Source: Diogma glabrata
Taxonomy: Eukaryota; Arthropoda; Insecta; Diptera; Cylindrotomidae
Assembly: GCA_963693315.1 (NCBI GenBank)
Contig: OY856186.1
Location: 278,895,491 to 278,959,490, forward strand
Direction: 5' to 3'
DNA: 64,000 bases
This document shows positions 46,426-55,805 of this stretch, piece by piece; the first letter of the stretch is position 1, and each line of letters begins with the position of its first letter. The position numbers and the translations under genes were made by a program. The notes under the pieces are model-generated. The model was given only the letters and a program-made list of their open reading frames with translations, had not been told where the DNA came from and ran no database searches.

Positions 46426-47515
46426 TTTTTCTCTAAAACTCTTCGATATTTTATTTTGTTAGATTTTTGGGGCACTAAATTCAGATTAACGTTTCAAAAA
46501 GGAATTTAAAATACAATAACGACTTATATCGATGTTTTTCTCCATGTCGATTTTGGTTTTCAACATAGAGTATGTACTCCAAAGAGTAGTTGTAGTTGGC
46601 TTCATAACTTTACTTTTTTCATTCAAAAATGTCAATACTACCTTTTCACTTATCGTACCAAATTTTCGCCGTTTTCCATTCTTAAAATTTTTTATAACAC
46701 TGCTCGTAAACTGGACTTGATTTTTCAGGCATTAAGTTATTCACTGCTTCATTTAATTAAGGCTTCATCTGATGGCACATCAGAATCGAAAACACTCGTA
46801 AACACTCGATTATTGTAACAATAAATTATTTTAATCTTGATTTAAGCTGATTATCCATTAGTCTTTTTCATCTTTTTTTCTAACCAAAATAGAACGAAAA
46901 ACCATGATTAATTTTTTAAAGAGAGAGTAAGACGAATATCCCAATTTTCATGGAAAAAATATTTTATAGGATTGGAATTGTGACATTTCACCATTATTTT
47001 TTAATAAACATCTAATCTTATAATATATTTTTAACAATGTCGTATCCAACATAGACTGCATAATAATTTTAAATATATTTTTTCAGTGTAAAAGTCGTCT
47101 TTTTCCAAAAAAAAGTCTTGGTCTATAGACTTTTTTTATATAGTAGAACACTTTTTTATAATAGTACATAACTTTTAAAAAAAAAAAGTCATGGAAAGTA
47201 AAAAAAAGACATGGAATAAATAAAAAGTCTTCATCTTTTTTCCTTTCGCACTTATATGATTTTCATATCTTCTATTTCACTAAATAAAAAAGACGAGAAA
47301 AAAGACTAATGGAGAATGACCTTTATTATGCATGAAACCTCTAAACACAATTTTGTTTAAGTCTCGCAAAATGAATTTTGAATGACTGCTTTGATTTGCA
47401 AAAATTTGAATTTTAAAATATACTACGAACTTTTTTTTTAATTCAACAGGAACGTTGTTCTAATAATTTTGTAGCTAGATTACAAAAAATAATTTTATGC
47501 AACTTATGTTAAAAA
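46426..47515. other. AT-rich stretch without recognised gene
   Basis: No supported gene. Several short AAAGTC/GACTTTTT words around 47095-47310 recur in both orientations. Confidence 0.4.
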
Positions 47516-47519
47516 CATG

Positions 47520-47843
47520 TGCTATGCCCTCGATGTGTAGTTTAACTCGCTTCGCTCCTTAAACAAACTCCACATCTCGTGCATAAAACAATTGTTTTTA
47601 ACACGAGTTGCATAAATAGCTATAATTTTGTTTGTATGTTGCTATATGTAAATAAATTCTCCAATATATATAGTTAATAGTAGCGTATAAAAATAGTATA
47701 TTAAGAAACTAGTTTCATAATCGACGATTTTATCGCACGCAATCTGTTTAGAAAACGACCCGCGCAGCGGGGAGTTTTCTAAAGGATAAGTGCGATAAAA
47801 CGTCTTATGAAACGAGTTTTTTATACTATTTTTTCTATTTTGC
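47520..47843. repeat. Two hairpin repeats
   Basis: 47520-47612: arms CTCGATGTGTAGTTT and AAACTCCACATCTCG around TCGCTTCGCTCC. 47688-47836: arms AAACTAGTTTCATAATCGAC and CGTCTTATGAAACGAGTTT, inner arms GTTTAGAAAACGACC and its complement around a GC-rich centre, bordered by ATAGTATA and TATACTATTTTTTC. Confidence 0.65.
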
Positions 47844-47947
47844 ATTTTTTGTCTTGAAATTTAAAAAAATATTTTTTATGTTTTAATGTTTTAAAGAAAA
47901 TTTCTAAAAATTTCAATTCAAAATAGTAAGCTCTGAGTTTCATCATC

Positions 47948-48313
47948 CCAGGTAAGCAGAAAGGATTGTTTTGACATTGAGCCAAGCTTGTTTTAAGGTC
48001 TAACAATCTTGGGACAAGCTTTAAAATAAACTTGGTTGAATGTTGTTTTAACCTTAAATGATAACCACGTACCATTATTATTTTTAGACATTGGAACAAT
48101 ATTTAAATACAATGCTGGCCCAATACTACCCAGGTAAGGACAAAAGATTGTTTTTACATTGAGCCAAGCTTGTTTTAAGGTTGAACAACGTTGAGACAAG
48201 GTTTAAAATAAAATTGGTTGAATGTTGTTTTAACCTTAAATGATAACCACGTACCATTATTATTTGTACACATTGGATCAATATTTAAATACAATGCTGG
48301 ACCAATTCTAAAA
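47948..48313. repeat. Tandem duplication, period about 182 bp
   Basis: Two copies beginning CCAGGTAAG and containing TTGAGCCAAGCTTG (47978 and 48160) and CAATGCTGG. Related AAGCTTGGGCC words recur at 50520-50990. Confidence 0.85.
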
Positions 48314-48545
48314 CAAATAAATCGAATTCATAGCTTTTTAATTTTTTTTGCAATGTATAATTCACTATATGTGTTGTTATGGTTTTCCATATTATTCACT
48401 GTTTGTGTGCTTTTGTCACTTTTGAATTAAAATGCAATATTTAAAAATATACTTTTTTAATATGTTTATTTTTAATTTTAAATTTTATTAATAATAATAT
48501 AAACTTCCTTATAGTAACAATTTGAATTTGATTTTTTATTTTAAT

Positions 48546-48579
48546 GAATATCGATTTCGACTTACGTTATCCTCAGTTC
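48546..48579 (-). ncRNA. Minimal type I hammerhead, Penelope family 2, minus
   Basis: Stem I GAA/UUC, core CUGAGGA, one extra U, stem II region AAC GUAA GUC with one mismatch, GAAA, stem III AUCGAU without a loop, cleavage triplet AUA. It differs from the partner by a G-to-A change in stem II. Confidence 0.6.
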
Positions 48580-49525
48580 TTAAATTATTATTACAATCTT
48601 TGCTTAAACTAATGTCTTATATATATACTATTTCAACTGCTATTTTTTATTATTATGTCATATATTTTACTAGTTTTAGTGTTGCTTTCATCATTTAAAA
48701 TGTTGTTATTGTTTTTATGTTTATATATTTCTATTTCTTCCTATCTGTCTAGATGTTGTCCTTTTCTTTTTTTATGTAATATTGTTAAATTTGTGTTGAT
48801 ATTGTTATATTTGTGTTTTTCTATTTTTAAATGTTGGGCATATCTGGATTTTGGATCACTTTTATTAATCTCACTGGTGTGCTCAATAAATTTTTTTGTA
48901 AAGGACCGCCCCGTTTGACCTATATAAAATTCACTGCAGTCATCACAGGTAATTTTATAAACACCTGTGTCTAAGGTTTGAGTTTTTTGGTTTTTAGGTA
49001 ATTTTCTGTTTTATTTTTGTTTTTTGTAAACTGCAATATATCCATATATTTTTAAAGTATTTTGCATTATTTTGAAGGTTGTTTTATTATATGTTACGCT
49101 TATGTATTTTTTACCTGCTAAGTTTTCTTTATTCCTCAGTGTTGTTAGGGTTTGCAAATTTTTCTTGTTCTTATGTTTTCTATTTAATGTGTCAATTATT
49201 TCGTTTTTATATCCGTTTTTACTAGCTATGTATTTTATATTATTTAATTCGTCTTGATAATTTTCTGCATTCATTGGTATATTGTTCAATCTATTGATCA
49301 TGTGGTTGTATGCAGCTAGTTTATGTTGCTATGGAGGATGTGATTTAATATTTATTGTTTGATCCGTTTGGGTTGGTTTTCGGAATTATTTGGATGTGTG
49401 TTTTAAATCTACATTTTTGATTGATAAATCCAAAAAAATTATTGTGTTATTTTCTTCATTTTCCAACTTGAATTTAATGGAATGTTCTATGCTATTTTTG
49501 TATTGTATATCATTAAATAGAATAT
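48580..49525 (-). pseudogene. Penelope RT C-terminus and GIY-YIG, minus copy
   Basis: Read on the minus strand: RT thumb (FLDLSIKN, FRKPTQTDQTIN, HKLAAYNHMINRLNNIPM), the linker frame 49301-49011 (DELNNIKYIASKNGY), a break, then a GIY-YIG domain (TLDTGVYKITCDDC, FYIGQTGRSF, FIEHTSEI). An in-frame TAG after LDR is shared with the plus copy, so both derive from an already inactivated source. RT palm is absent. Confidence 0.85.
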
Positions 49526-49654
49526 GAAATAATAATGGAATCAGTAAAGAATGGTATGGAAAGCACGATAAAAAAGAAAAGTGAAATAAAAAATTGAAAT
49601 TAAAAAAGTTAAAAGAATCAAAACTAATAGAAACGGGAACATCATCATATTAAC

Positions 49655-50110
49655 ATAATAAATCAATACAGACCGCTACAATATTGCAGCTTACAACAAA
49701 CAAAAATAAAATAGAAAATTACCTAAAAACCAAAAAAACCCAAACCTTAGACACAGGTGTTTATAAAATTACCTGTGATGACTGAAGTAAATTTTATATA
49801 GGTCAAACAGGCGGTCCTTCACAAAAAGATTTATTGAACAAACCAGTGAAATTAATAAAAGTGATCCAAAATCCAGATATGCCCAACATTTGAAAATAGA
49901 AAAACACAAATATACCAATATCAACACAAATTTAACAATATTACATAAAAAAAGAAAAGGACAACATCTAGATAGATAGGAAGAAATAGAAATATATAAA
50001 CATAAAAACAATAACAACATTTTAAATGATAAAATCAACACCAAAACTAACAATATATATGACATAATAATAAAAAATAGCAGTTTAAATGGTATATAAG
50101 ACATTAATTT
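49655..50110 (+). pseudogene. Penelope GIY-YIG, plus copy
   Basis: Same domain in opposite orientation (TLDTGVYKITCDD, a stop, FYIGQTG), with a frameshift in the GRSF segment and the TAG after LDR. Confidence 0.85.
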
Positions 50111-50136
50111 AAGCAAAGATTGTAATAATAATTTAA

Positions 50137-50170
50137 GAACTGAGGATGACGTAAGTCGAAATCGATATTC
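50137..50170 (+). ncRNA. Minimal type I hammerhead, Penelope family 2, plus
   Basis: Stem I GAA/UUC, core CUGAGGA, one extra U, stem II GAC/GUC closed by a GUAA tetraloop, GAAA, stem III AUCGAU, triplet AUA with the cut after 50167. The short stems imply weak or dimeric activity. Confidence 0.7.
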
Positions 50171-50295
50171 ATTAAAATAAAAAATCAAATTCCAATTGTT
50201 ACTATAAGGAAATTTATATTATTATTAATAAAATAAAAAAATTAAAAAAAAAATAAACACATTAAAAAAGTATATTTTTAAATATTGCATTTTAA

Positions 50296-51000
50296 TGTAT
50301 AATGCAGTATAATCCTTGGCTAGCTAACGTTGGTTACAGTCTGGGCCAGTTGTAAATGCCTAGACTGAACCAAGATTCAGTTTATTATGTTACGCATTAT
50401 TTACTAGTCTAATGTAGTGTAAACATGTGCAAGTCATTTTAAGCTTTTCTCTAATTTTATAAATGTTACTCTTTCAACAACTTCTTTCCACACATTTAAA
50501 GGAGGTCTGGAAAAAAAATTGGTTTGGTAGATCTAGCCCAAGTCTTATTTGCCAGACATGACTCAAGGACATCAGTCCAAACTTGGCACAAACTTGGGCC
50601 GTTTGAAAATATTAAGTATGGCCAAAACCCCGAAAGCTGTTGCGGTGCGAGCTTGGCGCAGGTCTGTCCCTTAGCCTTTTATTACCCGGATATTGTAGTG
50701 GAATTTCCTCATATATTGTAAATTTGTTGGTTACAGTCCATCATTGCACAAATGCTGAAATTATATAACAATTACAATAAATTTGTTTCAACATTGAAAC
50801 AAGCTTGGCCCAAAACTAAATATAGTAGTCAAAAGATACAATTTACATATATTTATTTTAACCATTGGCTTAGTATGACAAAATGTATCAAACTAAGGCT
50901 TGGCCATGCCTTGATAATCATTTCTTAGTTTTTCAAGCTTGGGCCAAGCTTGGCCCATTCGATAAGCCTTGGTATTTCTAACCTGGGATATTTCTATATA
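50296..51000. repeat. Repeat rich in AAGCTTGGGCC words
   Basis: Motifs CAAACTTGGGCC, AAGCTTGGCCCA and AAGCTTGGGCCAAGC recur in both orientations. Related to the duplication at 47948. A 65-codon frame at 50524 is not convincing. Confidence 0.5.
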
Positions 51001-52200
51001 TTTTTTTGTTGCAAAACTAGCTTTCATAAAATGTGTATTTTATTAAAATATAGTCAGTTTGATATTTTGTTATTATTACTAATTATTTTAATTAATTAAA
51101 ATATTTAACACTAATTTAAATTATTTTTTAATAATAAGATTAATTAATAAGAATAATTTTATTTATATAATTATTCGTTTTAACTTTCACTGACGTTTGT
51201 ATGACCAATGTGACCAACCTTGAAAAACAAAACTTTGCGTATCTTAATGAAGGCCATTTCGATACGCATTTGGGTATCGAAATGACTTTATTTTAGACGC
51301 AAAATAGAAAAAATAATTTTAGCAATCTTAAGACTATTTATTTTCATGGCATACTATGATACATTTGTATTTTTGAATATCAATATAGAAAACAATTAAA
51401 ATGTCTTTAAGCTAGATTATTAAGTGAAGCATAAAATCTTGTATGCACCGCTACCCCGCTTCGCGTTACTGAGTATAACGCCCATCAAGCGACAATCAAC
51501 CATTGCGATGAATTACGTCGCTTGCCGGGTGTAATAACCTCCACACCTTCCTTGACAACCAGTTAATTAAAAAAATTTAAAATAATTTAAAATATAAATT
51601 TGATATTCGAATGATTACTGTAAACAATTTTGGTCTAGCTAGCTAATTAAAATCATAATTTTTTTTTCGTATTCCGGTCTTGCAAAAAATTCAAAAAGTT
51701 TGTCACAAAAGGTTTTGACGGCGCTTTGTTCATAAACATAACATTTGAAAATTACAATTATATTAGTTTTCAATTTCTACCTAAACAAAATAATGACATG
51801 AACAAAAATAAAGCATTAACGGCTACATGTTATTGTAAAAAGTCTTTTATAAATAATTTCAAATATGTATATAAAGATAAACAAAATAGCTACTAAAGCA
51901 AATAAAGAAAACGTAAAATATGCCCAGACTCTGTTCATTCAATTGTAAACCAAAGCTAATTAAAATCTAACTAATATTCAATATTCTAAATAACACATCA
52001 ATCAAATTTTAAGCAAAAACAGCACTCAAAAAAATATTGAGGTTAAAGCTCTCAAAAAATATAAATAAATAAAAACGAGTGGTCGGTCATTGGCACTTTA
52101 AGAAATATAAATAAATTTTACAATAGCAAGAATATAGTAAAATGTTCATAAATCATAACAGAAGTAATTGAAGTTGAAATATACTAACGTTGAAATCGCA
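51001..52200. other. AT-rich stretch with small hairpins
   Basis: No gene. Small inverted repeats: 51230-51310 (TTTCGATACGC with GCGTATC) and 51460-51535 (ACGCCCATCAAGCGAC with GTCGCTTGCCGGGTGT). Confidence 0.45.
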
Positions 52201-52310
52201 CAAATAATTTTTTATTCGCCTACATATAAAAGTGTTACTTTATTACTGTAATTTGCGATCGTAAAGTGTCACATTTTAGACCTGTTCTTATGGTTACGTC
52301 CAAAAAATTA

Positions 52311-52438
52311 AAATAGTAGTTTATTTTATACACCATGGGAGAGAAGTGCATGTTTTTATCCCGAGGTGTGTTTAGTTCACTGAGGGAAATGAAATGCTCT
52401 CTGCTGAGGTGTATATACTATTTTTTCTATTTTTTACA
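52311..52438. repeat. Hairpin repeat
   Basis: Arms TTATACACC and GGTGTATA with AGAGAAG/CTCTCT inside, border TATACTATTTTTTC. The preceding 52205-52275 matches the sequence after the hairpin at 13786. Confidence 0.6.
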
Positions 52439-53352
52439 TGACCATAATATAATTATTATATATATGGAGGGGCTGAAATCTCACAGCTCTGAGATATCAA
52501 GACTTCGGTTTTGGTTAAGGATTTTGATATAGTTTTCGGCATAAAACTTTTATGAGGACATTGTTTTTAGTTTTGGGCAACGATGTATATCAAACATACC
52601 TCTTTGTTAAAGTACATGTATTTTTTTATCTCTTTTAATTTATTACAAAACTAACACGAAAAATCAATACGTTGCCGGAAAATCATAACAGATTATATAT
52701 TAACATAATTTAGAGAAAAGATACAATCAGCAAACTACTCAAAACCCTCTCCTTTTAGCGTTTCGAGAAAATATTACAAAATCACAAATTCATATTTCTT
52801 TCAAAATTCCAAAAATATTGTAAAAATTAAATAAAATCAAACTTTTTTCAAAATTCTAAAAATATTCCAAAAATTATTACAAAATCAAAGATTAAACTTT
52901 TTTCAAAAATTCTGTAAATATTGCAAAAATTAAAACAAAATCAAAAATTGAAACTTTTCTCAAAATTCCAAAAATTAGAATAAAATCAAATATATAAAGT
53001 TTTTCTAAATTCTAATAATATTCCCAAAATTCTTAAAAATTCAAAACTTCAAACTTTTTCCAAAATTTTAAAAATATTGCAAGAATTATGATAAAATCAA
53101 AAATTTAAAATTTTTCAAAATTCCAAAAATATTCCAAAAATTATTACAAAATCAAAAATTGAAACTTTTTTCAAAATTCCAAAAATATTTCAAAAATTAT
53201 AATACAAATTCAAAAATTTCCATGTCACATTTACGTCATCAAACAGCTAGATTCTTTTTCCAAAAAAATTGGCTAAAAAAATAAATGAAATCATTTTTTT
53301 GACTACTTGACAATATTTTTTTGACAAACTTATAATGAAATAAAATTCTCAA

Positions 53353-53663
53353 ATCCCATATAATGTAAAAGCATTTCCATAATATGGAGTCTAATGACAG
53401 TGGAAAAATTCAACTTAAGTAAAAAATAATTAAGTGATGAAGAAGTTTCAACTTTGAAATTGTCATCGCCTCAACGGCGTAACCAATAGCGTGTCTGCCC
53501 AAAGATTCAAGCCGGGCACTGACGAGGGTAGGTTCGAATCCGATCCGAAACACGTAAAATGTGAATTGTAGTTTTTTTCTGAGAAACTTCAAACCATACC
53601 TTTGAATTGAAAATATTCCAATTACTTCTTTACTTACTTGAGTTTAATTGATCTCAAAAATCC
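53353..53663 (+). mobile_element. Single hammerhead repeat insertion (retrozyme-like monomer)
   Basis: 311 bp beginning CCCATATAATG and ending TCTCAAAAATCC, the same boundaries as the array at 9516-11699 but with one ribozyme only. Flanked by AAATAAAATTCTCAA (53338-53352) and AAAATAAATTCTCAA (53664-53678), a target duplication identical in its last ten bases. Confidence 0.8.
53489..53555 (+). ncRNA. Type III hammerhead ribozyme, single-copy insertion
   Basis: All stems, the GUC triplet and the CUGACGA/GAAA core match the array copies. One loop I change (GAUUCAA) weakens the loop-loop pairing. Cut predicted after 53495. Confidence 0.86.
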
Positions 53664-54904
53664 AAAATAAATTCTCAATAATAATAATATCATGTTTATA
53701 ACATTTCATTTCATCCAAATAACTAATTTTATTATTTTCTAAAAAAAGAAATGAAAATCATTCTTTTGACACACTTGAGATTATTTTTTTGAGAAACTTG
53801 TAATGGCATAATTCTCTATAATAATAATAAAATTTCAACAAATAATTAATTTTATTTTTTTTTCAGAGAATTTCCAGAAAAAAAGTAATTCAAAATCATT
53901 CTTTTGACACACTTGACAACATTTTTTTGACAAATTTAAAATGCCATAATTCGGCATAATAATAATAAAATTTAAGGTCATACAAATAATTAATTTTATT
54001 TTTTTCCAGAAAATTGGGTAAAAAAATAAATAAAAATCTTTCTTTTGACACACTTGAAAACATTTTTTTGACAAACTTATAAAGCAATAATCTAGATTTT
54101 GGTCTCATATACCGATCCCAACCATCAAGATTTCTTCAAATTCAATGTTTCTATTCGTAATAACTTAAAATGAACGTTTTTCAAGCAAAATATATGCAAA
54201 TTTCCTTGTTTTGACACACTTGACGTTTTTTTTGACACACTTCCGGTACAGTTATCGAACACATCGTTCTTTCAGTTCTTCCCATTGAGTAAACCGAAGT
54301 AATATTAAAAACAAAATCTAATCATTTAAAGAGAAAGAAAATTATAATTTTTAATGTTCGTCATAGTAGGCGGTTTTTATACCAATTTGTTTGAATTTAT
54401 CGTAAGCATTTATGTTTCCATGAAAATTACTATTATTGTCATGCGGTTTGTTAGTTTTTATTCCCCCAAGGGAGGAGTAAAAGATACAATCCAAATGAGG
54501 GACCAGAATTGAACTTTATATACAACACGTGCAAAAACCTTATGCAAATCTTTTATAATCCAATTAAAATAGTTGTTAGTTTTTGTTGTCATTGTTATAC
54601 AATTATACTCTGCTGGGCGTCTAAAAATTTTAGCTTTGCGTCCTTCCATCATAATCTACTATTGATAATAAGTTTGTAGTCTAAGACACCAACCATTAAA
54701 TAAATGACCTAGTTTTTGTATAAATTTAAAATATGACATTTTACTGTATATGACATTTTCAATTCTAAATGATATAGTTGTATGAATAATAAATAATCAA
54801 AATCATTTATAATAAATTTATTTTTAATAAAAGAAACACTTGTTTATATTTCGCAAATTAATTTTTGTTTCTAACTTTATTTATATTAAAATAAAATTAA
54901 AAAC

Positions 54905-54943
54905 AGCTCACCGGTTTCGGTTTTTAAGCCATTTTCAAGAGCT
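54905..54943 (-). ncRNA. Decayed Penelope hammerhead
   Basis: Stem I AGCUC pairs with GAGCU, stem II UGGCUUAAAAACC, GAAA and stem III CCGG are visible, but the core reads UUGAAAA (C-to-U and G-to-A) and the base before the cut is missing. Inactive. Confidence 0.6.
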
Positions 54944-55209
54944 TCAAAATTGTTACAAAGAAAAAATAATACAACATGTCATTTATATACAAATAAAATT
55001 AAATTAAAAATGAAACTAGATCAAAAATGAATACAAAACAATATTTAAATTTAAATAATAATAAATTCAAATAGCTGACATTTTTAAAAATTATTGTTAA
55101 TCCATTAAATATTAAAATTAATATATGAAATAATGACTGCATCTTCGCATCTAACAAATGGAAATTACAACACAATTTAGAATTTTCTGAAAACAAGTAA
55201 AAATGTGTG

Positions 55210-55793
55210 TTAAAGAAACAGATCTGGGTTGGCTAAAAACGAATAAACGACATCTATTTGTAAATTTAATAAACTTTTATTTAAATAAAGAGCTTTACGA
55301 ATTTCAAACGATTCAAGAATATCAAGTTTGGGGCCTTTAGTTTCAACATGATGAATTTTTAGATTTTCGTTATTAAGAAAACTGCTATTATGGTTTTCGT
55401 TAATTAAATGGTTAGAAAAAGTTGAACATGTATGTCCCAACCTTAATGCTCTTAAATGTTCTTAGCATCGCTGTTTGAAATAACGACCAGTTTGGCCTAC
55501 ATATATAGCAATACAATCTTCACAACTAAGTTAGTAGACCCCAGATTTTTAAATTAAATTTTGTTTAGGTTTATTGTTAACTAATAAATTATGTAAGTTG
55601 AAATTATTGTAAAATGCACAGCTTAAATTTGTATATTTAGATAATGTATTACCTAGTCTCTGACATAAATTATCCGAATAATGAATTTTGCGCCAATGTT
55701 TAGTATCTTGTAATGAATTTGGATAAATCAAGTTGTAAGCAATACGTTTTAATTTTCGTTGAAGGATTTTGTGAACTAATTTTGTGAACAATT
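55210..55793 (-). pseudogene. Penelope family 3 linker and GIY-YIG domain
   Basis: Frame 55791-55549 (LVHKILQRKLKRIAYN, LCQRLGNTLSK) is the RT/GIY-YIG linker. After a stop, a GIY-YIG core (LSCEDCIAIYVGQTGRYF, one stop, EHLRALRLG) leads into frame 55440-55210 (HLINENHN, LDILESFEIRKA). The order matches the other Penelope elements. Two in-frame stops make it inactive. Confidence 0.82.
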
Positions 55794-55805
55794 AATAAAA
55801 TTAAA

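Larger units (their letters stand above)
48427..50295. mobile_element. Second head-to-head Penelope-like pair
   Basis: The outer arms (48427-48580 and 50130-50295) are inverted copies. Each carries a hammerhead. The minus-strand copy (to about 49525) and the shorter plus-strand copy (from about 49655) meet head to head. This is the same arrangement as the pair at 33277-40979, in a different Penelope family. Confidence 0.85.
52463..54305. repeat. Large repeat, copy 2, inverted relative to 43865-45465
   Basis: Starts GGAGGGGCTGAAATCTCACA and ends ACCGAAGTAAT. Contains the complementary TTTTGACACACTTGA units (near 53760, 53905, 54045, 54215). A single hammerhead repeat is inserted at 53353-53663. 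Confidence 0.75.

Noticed and set aside
48655..48918. Hydrophobic 87-residue frame and its twin at 49769-50188
   Set aside because: They lie antisense to the Penelope GIY-YIG domain; the hydrophobicity is the complement of Lys/Asn/Ile codons.
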